In this document: piece after piece, positions 13,712-24,200 of the stretch
How positions within the stretch are numbered: the first letter of the stretch is position 1
Layout of the letters: every line of letters starts with the position of its first letter
Origin: Mesodorylaimus sp. YZB2_4
Lineage: Eukaryota; Nematoda; Enoplea; Dorylaimida; Dorylaimidae
Assembly: GCA_030248295.1 (NCBI GenBank)
Contig: JASANH010000863.1
Location: forward strand, 1-64,000
Length of the DNA stretch: 64,000 bases
Direction: 5' to 3'
Translations under genes and position numbers: made by a program
The notes under the pieces: generated by a model
Told to the model about the DNA's origin: nothing
The model's database searches: none
What the model saw: only the letters and a program-made list of their open reading frames with translations

Positions 13712-14702
13712 TGCTTCGACTTCGAGAGTAGTTCGACTCTGCTTGAATCGGCCAGAGAAGAATATGTGGAAAAGTCTAGGGTCGCTATATATTGATTCGA
13801 CACAAATTACATGTAACTTTGTTCAGTGGCTTGTTTCATTTAGACAAGGCCACCTGTGTGTTAGCACACAAGAGGGACATAAGAGTAATGAAGGTACAGG
13901 CTTGACATGAATATTTTCCATGCTTGTCCACCCTAGGCGAGAGTTTATAGACAAACAAGTTGGAAGCTACTGGAGGAGTTTATACACACTATGTAGGTAC
14001 ATGTCGTATTTCTGTAGTTCCTTGTGTACAATAGAACTGTTGTAGGACCTCCTGACAGAGCATTGCTGCAACTGATAGCTAACTCTAATATTCTCAGCGT
14101 TCTTGTCTTTTACAGCAGCGTGGTTGTCGGATGTCAGCCTACTGTGCTTGCCATTTTTCCTTTCCACAGAAACCTTATTCTTGTCCAAATTTTTCTTTAT
14201 TCCGGGTTCTTATGCTGTGTATTTCAGTGCGAAATGTCTCTCATCGTCAGTCAAAACTTTAGGCCCTGACAGTTGCCATGTCATTTTTAGCGTGTGCTTA
14301 TTTTATTATCCAGCTAACCTCCATGGAAGCGGTTGCAGGCTTTAGAGGTATCAACCACTCCTCTGCCGACTGCCTTATTACTCATTCGCTTTATTTTTAT
14401 TTATTGTTTCAGGCATGGCACCTGAGCATCACTGTACCTGAGCATCAGGCCTGAGCATCACTGGCGCCTTATCACTTAGCGGTTACCATATTCCAACCGT
14501 GTCCAACCCGTTACGCGTTGTTACGTATAGGTCTACATAAGCATTGTTAAAAAACGGCAAAAGGTCCTGCCATTCCGTATTTTATCCAAAACCATCATGG
14601 TTTCCAAAATGCCCATTCACTACTTCAAGAAGAGTAGTAAGGTCGGAATTACATGTCCTCAATGGACTAGTGTCTTAATATCAAATATCTGGAATCATCA
14701 TT
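13712..14702. other. No recognised gene
   Basis: Upstream of the Rapunzel-like start. Near 14410-14462 the string CTGAGCATCA recurs three times in about 50 bp, a short imperfect tandem. No promoter motif can be claimed. Confidence 0.35.
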
Positions 14703-15092
14703 ATGTTCGGCTTTACCATCAACGACCTGCTTCCGGTTTTGGATGATTATTACAATGACAATGCAAATGTGAATGTGCAGATCGAGGTAAAACGCAATTA
14801 CAGTGATATGAACCCGCAACTATTTCTATGCATTCCTGTGACCAGAAGCGCTGGTTTTGACAGCAGCTTTGGCATCTTGGTGTCGAAACTTTTTAACAGT
14901 TCTCAAAATCTAAGTGCAGACGAAGATTGTAGAGAATGTATGGCTTTGAAAAATAGATCGTGGGACTTGTGGAACGGACTAGAACAAAAGCCAGAAGCCA
15001 TAATTTGTAATTTGACTGTAAGTGATTTCTTGGGCAATGTCCACCAAGAAATCACTTACAGTTACAAAATCAAGCTTCGAAGCAAGGTCTAA
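14703..15092 (+). CDS. Hypothetical 129-aa reading frame
   Basis: An uninterrupted frame of 129 codons from ATG to TAA, with several N-glycosylation sequons (NYS, NSS, NRS, NLT) and four or more Cys, as in an extracellular domain. No family recognised. Its last third includes an exact 18-bp inverted repeat (15016-15061) that codes for part of the protein, unusual for a conserved exon. It may be an exon of a larger gene or a chance frame. Confidence 0.3.
   Translation: MFGFTINDLLPVLDDYYNDNANVNVQIEVKRNYSDMNPQLFLCIPVTRSAGFDSSFGILVSKLFNSSQNLSADEDCRECMALKNRSWDLWNGLEQKPEAIICNLTVSDFLGNVHQEITYSYKIKLRSKV
15016..15061. repeat. Perfect 18-bp inverted repeat, 10-bp loop
   Basis: CTGTAAGTGATTTCTTGG at 15016-15033 is repeated exactly reverse-complemented at 15044-15061. 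It lies near the 3' end of the 129-aa frame and would form a strong hairpin in RNA or DNA. Confidence 0.85.
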
Positions 15093-15834
15093 TATGTATG
15101 TGTATCGAACCATATTGACTGTAGCTGCTGTATAGATGGTCAAATACTTCGGCCTTGTCAATTAGCGTATTCAGTAGCCACTAAAACATTCTGCTATTAG
15201 TCTGTTTGAAGCTTTTCGCAAGATACATACGTATACTTGTGCGAGCAAATACAGTTATGCGGACATTCACGCATCGATAAAACACGTGGAAAGGTATTGC
15301 CTGGATTGCAACTGCGTCAGTCCGCCTACATGCTTTGCTGCTGCGAAACATAAACTTACGATATCAGAAAAGAGCCTGTTGCCACAGTACCATGATTTCA
15401 TTGAAGTCAAGTACAGTAGCGGACAATAGTAGAGCAACTCAGAAGGCAGCTGCAAACTTGAATGATTTTAAGGGTAGCGGTTAAACCGACAGAATTTTTT
15501 GTGAACCCGTGAATAGAGCACTTACTGGTCTGATACAATTCTTTTTACGTTTACATGTCATATTTGTCCCGGCTCACAGGATTTACCACAAAAATTCAAA
15601 ATTTGTTGCCGCGACTGAAGTAAAGCAACTTTTCTTAAAACACTAAATCTAGCTCGATTGTGAGCGATAGGACACAAATTGGAAAGCATTGCGGTCAGAC
15701 CAATATCTTGCTTAACCCTCGGTTTTGATCACGCAGTTCAAGTTCAAGTTCAAGCTTTACTGCGACCCAAAGCAGCAAGAGCGCACTTACTGGGGCAGAC
15801 ACAAACTAGATAAAAAAAAAAAGAGAAAAGAGAA

Positions 15835-16104
15835 TCATGCGTTAAATGTCATCGAACGAACAGTCGAATTAAAATTACTGAGAGAAGAAAAAACAACATC
15901 CTCAGATAACGAATTCCATAAAGACATAGTCGAATATTCGAAAGACTGCGTAAAAGACACCGTACGATGTTTCTGTACAACCAAATGATGACTGCCAGTA
16001 AGACGGGTGCTGCAGCGTTGATAAGTATTTTGCTTGTGAACAAAATTGATGTTTGGGTAGTCGTGGTGGCCATGGTAAAATTTGTAGAATTGGGAAAGCT
16101 TCAA
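15835..16104 (-). pseudogene. LINE ORF2 C-terminal segment
   Basis: This open frame contains KLSQFYKFYHG, and the few codons upstream read GWPLLSDRRRYLKLS. It ends in SLWNSLSEDV, the kind of tail seen after the RT thumb in LINE ORF2 proteins. It is out of frame with the RT segment, separated by a stop near 16171, so the copy carries at least one break here. Confidence 0.7.
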
Positions 16105-16170
16105 ATATCTCCTCCGATCTGACAGCAGTGGCCATCCGCATTTCGAGGCAACGTCCGATGAACTGAGTTT

Positions 16171-16896
16171 CTAATCATTGACATATATGCGAGCTGCAAA
16201 TAGTTGAGACTTCTCGAGGTCATCGATGTCCTTTTTGAGGATTGGGTCATACGTGCAGGCTCCATAATCCAAAACAGCACGAATACAAGATTTGTAAACA
16301 GTTCCCATAATTTCTCGGTCGACGTGACGGCCTAATTTTCGTTTCAGGGCACATAACATTGAACGCGTTTTTCTCGAAATTGTGCGAATATGCTCAGTAA
16401 ATTTCATGTCGAATGAAAAAGTTACTCCAAGATACTTGATGTTGTCAGAAAAGATAATTCTTTGACCGTTGAGAAATAAAATGGGCAGCTGATCAGTTCG
16501 TTTGTAGTTGTATCGGAAATGAATAGCACTAGTCTTTGACGCGCTCAATTCCAAACCAATAGTTTGAAGCCATTCGTTGACGAAATCAAGCATCGACTGA
16601 CAGATCTGCGAGGCGTTTCCAGCAAGCTTGGTCGGAATAAGAATAACTAAATCGTCAGCATACGCAAATAACTTGGCAAATGGAAAAGATTTCGAAAATT
16701 CTTCTAATAACGGGTCAATAAAGCTCACAAACAAAGTTGGACCAAGAATCGAGCCTTGCGGAACGCCGGATGAAATAAGGGTATGGCTGGACTTAGCGGA
16801 ATTGACTATCACAACTTGGCGACGATTCGTTATGTATGAGAATAGAATGCGCAATAATTTCGCTGGCAATAAATGGAAACGCTCCAAATTTCGCAA
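16171..16896 (-). pseudogene. LINE reverse transcriptase segment
   Basis: 241 codons with RT motifs in order: SSGVPQGSILGP, the catalytic FAYADDLVIL, then LSASKTSAIHF and IKYLGVTF. These are palm and thumb signatures of non-LTR RT. The frame upstream of the first Met reads into a KKAFDRVPH-type motif (RT domain A) near 16.92 kb. A frame break separates it from the endonuclease-RT segment at 16985-18697, so no full ORF2 exists here. Confidence 0.85.
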
Positions 16897-16984
16897 TAAT
16901 GGTGTGTGAGGAACTCTATCAAAAGCTTTTTTGACATCCAGAAAAATACCAACTACATTTCCAAATTTTGAATCGTCGAGGCTT

Positions 16985-18697
16985 TTATGAATGAATTGGG
17001 AAGTTGCAATGAGCCGAATTTGTTCCCCGTCGTTTAGCGAAACCGAACTGATTAGGAGACAGTCGCAGATACGGGCGGATCAATGCTTCGATGTGGCGCT
17101 CATATATTTTCGATAAAATTGGCAAAAGTGAAATCGGACGATATGAATCCACTGAGCTTTTGTCGCCTGCTTTTGGAATCGGGACAATGTTGGCAGATTT
17201 CCAGGCAGACGGGAACTGGCCACATTCCATTGACCTGTTAATTAGCACAGCAACAGGACCACAAATCGATTCGGAAATACCTTTCAAGATCGATACAGGG
17301 AGACCATCGTCCCCAGGGGCACAATTATACCGAATGAGTCGAATTTGCTTGGAAACAAATTTGGCAGTCACTTTATAATCAGATAGGTCATCAGAGTCGC
17401 TGGCAGGTGGAGCAAAAGAGCCAAAATCGTGAGCATTAAAATTTTTTGCGAACCGATTATTAAGTTCATTAGCTTTTTCCCCAGAGCCAATAAGAATTTC
17501 GTTGTACTCATTAATTAATGTTGGCACAGAACGATCATTTGAATCAAGCCGACGCAAATTCGCCCAAAATTGGCCAGATGTTTGGCAATTCGAAAAAGAA
17601 TTTTTGATATATTCGGATTTGGCAGATCGAATCAACTTGCGACACTGTTTTGTCAAGGCGATAAAACGAAGACGATCAAATTCCAAATTAGATGTTTTCC
17701 AGATTTTATAAGCTTCGTTCTTCGCACGGACGAGTGATAAGACGTCCCTAGTCATCCACAATTTTCGACTTTCCATACGAGCCAATTTTTGGAGAATATT
17801 TTTTGAAATAATTTCAAATATCACAGATGTGAGCAATGAGCATGCATCGTCAACAGAGTCTGACTCAAGAATATTTTGGCATAAATTTCGTTCAGTCACT
17901 AGACGATTGATCAGACCCCAATCTGCCCGTTTCACCAACCAGATAAGTCGTTTATCAGGAGGCCGCTTCTTTGCAAAGCCAGAAATCGATACAGAAATAG
18001 CATTATGGTCAGACGAAGAAATGGGAGGCAGAACTGTTGTGGATACGTGTCGATTCTTGTCGCCAACGATCACCAAATCCAAAAGGGTTCTATTCATACG
18101 AGTAGGAAAATTCACCGTTCGCACACCACCAATCGATGCCACAAAGTCGAAGAATTTCGTTGTGGCGGGCGTAGCAGACAATAAATCAATATTAAAATCA
18201 CCCAAAATAAGCAATCGATGAAGTTGGTGATGAAAGGCACGAAGAAGGTATTCTTCAAATTTCTGGAGAGCCAACAGATTGGTTCTAGGAATATAGACGA
18301 TAACGCAAATGACTGCAGCATTACCCGAACCAAGATTGACTGCCAACACTTCAAGGTCTTTCTGATCAATTCCATAATCCAAGGGACCTTTAAGGCGATA
18401 ACAAGGGATTGAGGCATCATGAAACAAGGCGACACCACCACCGCCTTTCGTACGGTCCTGACGAAGCAAAGAATAACCAGGAATAGAAATTTCATTGTCC
18501 AAAGTAGATTCGTCAATTTTTGTTTCCGCAACTCCAAAGGCGTCAAATTTGGCGGATAGGATTTCCGATTTTAAATGTTCCCTTTTCCCCAGAATACTGT
18601 TCAAATTGGAAAACCCAAATTGCCAACTAGTTTTCGTGGTAGGAACAAAAATTTTCGGAGCAAATTTCGACGCAGCCGCACGCACAGCCATCACCAA
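16985..18697 (-). pseudogene. LINE endonuclease plus N-terminal RT segment
   Basis: 570 codons. The N-terminal half is an apurinic-type endonuclease: an SNLNSI start, ETKID, LLILGDFNIDLL and SSDHNAISV carry the catalytic Glu, Asp-Asn and Ser-Asp-His residues. The second half enters the RT fingers with AWKSANIVPIPKAGD, YRPISLLP and QFGFAKRRGT. The frame is then lost at about 16.99 kb before RT motif A. Inactive as found. Confidence 0.88.
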
Positions 18698-18700
18698 CCT

Positions 18701-20588
18701 AACTATCTGGGTTGCATCTGGGCCTCATGGAATCGATTAATCGACCGATAAAAGAGTCTGGTGAGTCTGCCTAAAATTTTCTTGCTTGCCTGCCATCTAG
18801 CATCAAATTCGAACGCAACTTGGTTCTTAGTGATGCTGGTCGGCTTCCCACTTGCTCTCGATCGAATTCAAGTCGCAGGATTGGATGAGTCAATCATTTC
18901 CGTTGATTTTTTGTTTCATCTTATCACGATGCAGGTTCAACATGTGCTTTTTATCATCACGCTGTTGACAAATCCGTCCGTTTGGCGTACAACGACGAGC
19001 ATTTGGCAGCAGTTAGTTGGCCAGAGATATGACCTGGCACCTACTGTAAATTGACCTATGATGTCATCGATCTTACAAAATTGGCCCCTCCTGCACCCAA
19101 AGAAACAACCCCTGACCATGATCAAACCACCATCATGATTAACGATTGGGACTGTGCACTGAGGATTACACTTGACATTCACAGGACGACAAGTATACCC
19201 GATATAATTGCTTATGTGAAAACTATGCTCAAATTCGTCGATCTAACGGACTTTTACCGCTCTAGTTGGGTCCTAGGAAAATGATTAGTTGGCGAAGTGA
19301 AAATACGTTTCTCAGATCTTCAATAAAATTAATGATTTCTTTGCTGATATCCGTCGAAGCAGACCAGCATGGTTCAGGCGCTGTTGCACAGTCGTAATAA
19401 TGATGTCTGGGTTGCCCACAGTTGATTTGACCCGCCCAGTGCATGATCCAGGATCAGCAGCAACTGCGAGTCTCATTTGGTGATTCGGATAGTTATCAGT
19501 TTTCTTTGGCCTGCCAGACTATTTGGCCACATCGAACGAATAGGTGCCTAAATATCGACAGACGACTCATGCCACACCCTTTTCATACTGTACAGTTTTA
19601 GGAGCATCGAAGTCTCTGTCGTTGATTTTTCTTGCTCAAACGCATTTTGATTATTGCCCCCACCCTCTGACATTTCTACGCCACGAGGCATTTTGCAAGA
19701 AAGAGCGAGCAAAACTTGGAAAATGGCGGGTCAATTGTGCGCCTTTTAGCGCGTCAGGTTCGCATGTGACGCGGAAAGTCAGGGAGGCGCAATTTGAACT
19801 CGCTTTTGACAAGTGTTCCTCAAGTTGCTCTACTTTTACGCACCATGAGTTTGAGTAATTTTCAATTTAATTTCAAATCTTTGTGTGGCCATGACGGTGG
19901 ACCTAAACACACTTTTCCTGGGTCAGTTTTCCATGCTTTTTAGCAACTCTTAATCAAAAACAGTGTAGATCGCACAGACCGAGCAGAAAATTCCTCTGAT
20001 AGCAACTAAGACCAATTGCTCTACTTTTTTCCGCTAATACGGGCAAATGCCAAATTCCCGGTTTCATTTCAGATAATGACATAAACTTATCTCTTCCGTG
20101 TCTTTTATTGAGGCTGACGACCTGAAATCATATTTTTATACTTTACCGAAACAAAGTCAATAGAAATTCTGTTTTTTTTGTGGTACCGTACAGTAGTTTT
20201 TTTGATGCCTTAGGTCCCTACTATCCAGTCCAGCAAAACTAGGAGGCTTGCACTAAAGCTGCAGTCACACGAGTACTCATGTCTTCACTCATGTTTTATC
20301 GCTTCGAAATTGCATCATTTTTCAGAATCGTGTGGTGAAGAAATTTAAGAAATCACATATCCCATGCTCATTTTACGGCGACATGATCAACGTAACGCAA
20401 AAAAGTGAACAAATTTCGGAGGATTCGGAGGAAACGAGTTGTCAAAAGGTCTTTCTGCAGAAAGATGCTCGGAATGAATGAAAATGAAAAAATTTAAATT
20501 CTCAGTATCGGCCGATATCGGGTCGATACTGGCTTCAAACCTTTTTCGCCTATAGCTGGCCAGTAGTCCAGATATGATACGCGAGGCC
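18701..20588. other. No recognised gene
   Basis: Short open frames only, on both strands. The first few hundred bases may still belong to the LINE 5' region, but no zinc-knuckle ORF1 is seen. Confidence 0.35.
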
Positions 20589-20810
20589 ATGAGGTAACCA
20601 GATCTTGCGGCAGGTTTCCTCTGTCTCCACCTCCACGCGAGGGCGTCCTGGACTGCACACCGCCTTCCCCAGATGATGGCGGGTGGGCTTTGAACCCTGT
20701 CTGTGTTCGACAGCCGAGACTGTCTCCTCGTTTGGCTCCCGTCTTTCCAGTCAAAGCACCTCTACGGTACCGCAAATCGACCTCCATCACTGGGGATCGA
20801 GTCCGAGACG
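20589..20810 (-). repeat. SINE family A, copy 2
   Basis: Read on the minus strand it has CGATCCCCAGTGATGGAGG, AAACGAGGAGACAGTCT, GGCTGTCGAACAC and GTCCAGGACG in the same order as the copy at 3.5-3.9 kb. The tRNA-like head is truncated just before the B box. The 3' part (GTGGAGGTGG, then GGAAACCTGCCG) is also found in the 22.5-22.8 kb repeat. Confidence 0.75.
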
Positions 20811-21230
20811 ATCCAAGCCCAGTGCAAAAACAGGAAAATGCGCAAACATTAAAAGTAGCGGCAAATTTTAATCTAGCACTTCGTCGCAACACTTTGGTAC
20901 ACAAATTTGAAGCAGCGCCAAAAGTAAAATGGTGAGCAAATTATGCTTTAGGCTAACACCCTTACATAAAACAGATATATCACCGGCACAAAATTCTATG
21001 CTGGTGTACAGACCGCCAGTTTAATGTGAGCCAATATGTTTTTCGCATATCGCAGCACCGAATACGTGGAAGCTAGTTGCCTATGTGACTGCACTGTAAT
21101 CCACCCTCCAACCAATCGAGCCCCTTATCACAGCTAAGCGAGGCATAGCTATGTAAACGAGACTAACGATGAATGATGTGGAAATCCTCGAAAGAAAATC
21201 ACAATTGAGGGAGGATTTTCATTCTCCACC

Positions 21231-24200
21231 TTATCCATAAATTTCTCCCCACATTTTGCACATGGTTGTAGGAGCTGCGTACGACCCAACTGGGCATTCA
21301 AAAGCCCTTGCAAAATTTGGGTTATTCCTTAACGCAACGATGCCGCGAATAGCGCTAGGAGAATGATCCGAGGCAATATATGCCATGTTTGTAGGTTCGT
21401 TTTGGAAGCAGAAAAAGCGTTGAAAGGCCATGTAGAACAGTTGTTCGCCAGTATACTGTTCAAGGCCTGGAATCGGTGGTTCCTCCTCCGACATATCTTT
21501 AGCTATTTGATAAGCTAGATAGGCCACTTTCAGGCCGCCAATATCAGCGATGTTATCCTGAAGAGCCACTGACCCGACTTGGCAAGCTTTAGCCTTAGAA
21601 TAGCAGGAGCTGGAATATTGCTTGATCAAACAGTCTGCATGCCGGTAGTAAGTTTCGGCTTCTTCCTCGCTCAGCTGTTCGCCAGAGGGGGCAGCTCCTT
21701 TCATGACATTTCCAGAATCAAAGGCGTGCATTAACTCGTGGCCAACAACGAAACCTAGACCAGCATATTTTAGGGGCAGGGGAAAATCTGGACTGAAGTG
21801 AGGCGGCAGATTCCAGCCTAAAAAGGTGGTCGATCTATTTTTAACCAAGTTTTAAAAATGACCTTCAAGTCTACTTACCAACAAAGATATTTATAATCGG
21901 ATGATTCGGCCAAGGTCCGTAATTCGAATTGATAACCAATGTCGGAGATTGTAAACTTACCGCGTTCTCAGGTTCAAGGATGTTGACCTGCAATGCTCTG
22001 AAAAATATTTGCCCAGCTCTTCGCAAAGCGTTCGCGGGGAACGAAAGACTATCGTTGTATTGGATGCTGTTTGCGAGAACTTCTTCTTCATCTGTTATCC
22101 ACTCTGGGATTCCAGGGTTTACTTCTATAGCATCAATTTTTTTGTTAATCTTTTCTTTTGTTTCTGATGACAAATAGTCGACGCTGTTTAGCAAAAATCT
22201 CATTGCTGTAAAGATGTTGCGCGAAATTAGAATGAATTCATTTCTCCACTTTGTGATGTCTTCACCCAAGAACTCCAGAAGAACTCTGACTGCTGCTGGC
22301 GCCGCTTGCTGCGCCTAAAACAGAATGGACTTTCTTTTTCGCAGAGGTGCTTCCACGTCACAAGCCCTCCTGTGCTGCCTAGACCCCTCTTCTCCTTGAT
22401 CGTTCATTCTCAATAATGCAATTTCGGCTTCATCAGGACTCTTATTCCCAACTGGAATGGCATCTGATCCGAAAGGGAAAAGTTGGGAGGCGATGGCTCA
22501 GCTGGTAGGCGTTGATCCGCCTTGCTGGCCCGCAACCCTGACTGAGAGGCCGGGGTTCTATTCCGACGGAGGACGGCAGTTTAGTAGCTTGTCGCTGGCT
22601 TCGGACGCCTGGTTCTGGGCGACACCCCTGCTACTGTCAAATGGCGGACGCCAACCCAAGTAGTAGAGAATTGGGAAACTTCCTCGAACACCAGTCGGGA
22701 AGGTCCCTAAGCTAAGCCTTGAGCCCCTTCTCACCCAGTATGCCCTCGTGTGGAGGTGCGCCCAGTGAAGATACAGGGAACCTGCCGTGGAGCTAGTCAC
22801 CTCTCGGGACAGGTCAGGATCACCTTTTTCCGGGATCAAGATCAGGGCAATCCCGATCGGGATCGAGATTTTTTGTTTGAGGTTGTACATTGTTTGCACA
22901 CACGAAGGAGATAAATCTATTTTCCTCACTGAACCGCACTTTGGTCATCGAGGTTTTTTAAGCTTTTTATCAGGTCGAGTTTAAGTCATTATAAATAAGC
23001 TGAAATTGATAAGTTCATTCGCAGTTTCGATGCGCGTCAACCAAGGTCAGCCTACGCTAAGTAAAATCAGTGTTTCTATCATTATCGACTTGAGCCGATG
23101 CTGCTGTTGCCTCTCCATCGCAGATATGATGTATCAGAGTGTACCTAGCTTGCTTATGCATATCATAATTATTAGCAGAATATCGATGCCTCAATGTCAG
23201 GATCAGGATCCGGAGGGGTCGAATTCCTGCGGGATCGGAATTGGGATCCCAACCTATAGACCTTTTCAGCGTCAGGAAAAATTTGAATTTTGCGATAACG
23301 GTAGCTTGGCTGCTTGTGACAATATGGCAATTGGTGAGCAGATCTGTTTGTTCTATCGATTAAATACATTTTTGAGATCATCGAGGGCCAGTGGAATTTT
23401 GAAATTCATTTTATAATAATACAAAGGCAATTTTTTCCCATGCTTTTATCGACAGTAACTTTAGTTATAGATATCGATCTTTTTTATGTCATCCGAGATT
23501 TGCATACGATCATGGCTATATACTTAAGTAATCTAAGGCTCCCTAAACGCCTATAAAACCGGTTCAGCATGCTCCGACGGGTCGACCATCAAGCTGAAAT
23601 TCAAAAAAAAGGGCTTCCAAGGCCTCGTCTTGAAATAATATCGCAAAAATAGTGAGTTCTAAAGGTTTTTAAGCACAAATGAGGAAGTGACGTCGACATT
23701 TCGCTTCATTCCCTAAAATGGGCAAATCAGTTTGAATTTGGCGCACTTGTTGTGATGTTCAGGTACGACGAGGGGTTTCACGTACAGAATGGATTTGTGT
23801 GGCAGCCTTCTGTTGTATCGATCGATATCTCGGTCGGCCTTGGAATGATCTTTATTCCGCTCTTTATCATGCCTCGACTGTGTATATTGCACAGTCGAGG
23901 CATGCTCTTTATGCTTTTCTCGGTCTCGCGCCAGCGCACACCTTATTGCAATGCTGGCGGAACAATACCTGCGAGGCGCCAAATTCAAACTGATTTGCCC
24001 ATTTTAGGGAATGAAGCGAAATGTCGACGTCACTTCCTCATTTGTGCTTAAAAACCTTTAGCACTCACTATTTTTGCGATATCATTTCAAGAAGAGACCT
24101 TGGAAGCCCATTTTTTTGAATTTCAGCTTGATGGTCGACCCGTCGGAGCATGCTGAACCGGTTTTATAGGCGTTTAGGGAGCCTTAGATTACTTAAGTAT

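Larger units (their letters stand above)
15735..18700 (-). mobile_element. Non-LTR retrotransposon (LINE), broken
   Basis: The element runs on the minus strand from an endonuclease domain (5' side, about 18.7 kb) through reverse transcriptase to a C-terminal region ending near 15835. A T-rich 3' stretch and a GTTCAA-type microsatellite (15737-15757) follow. That microsatellite may be the 3' tail, as in several LINE clades with repeat tails. No ORF1 is visible upstream, so the copy may be 5' truncated. The order apurinic-type endonuclease then RT without an RNase H domain fits the Jockey/CR1 group broadly; I do not assign the clade. Confidence 0.85.
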
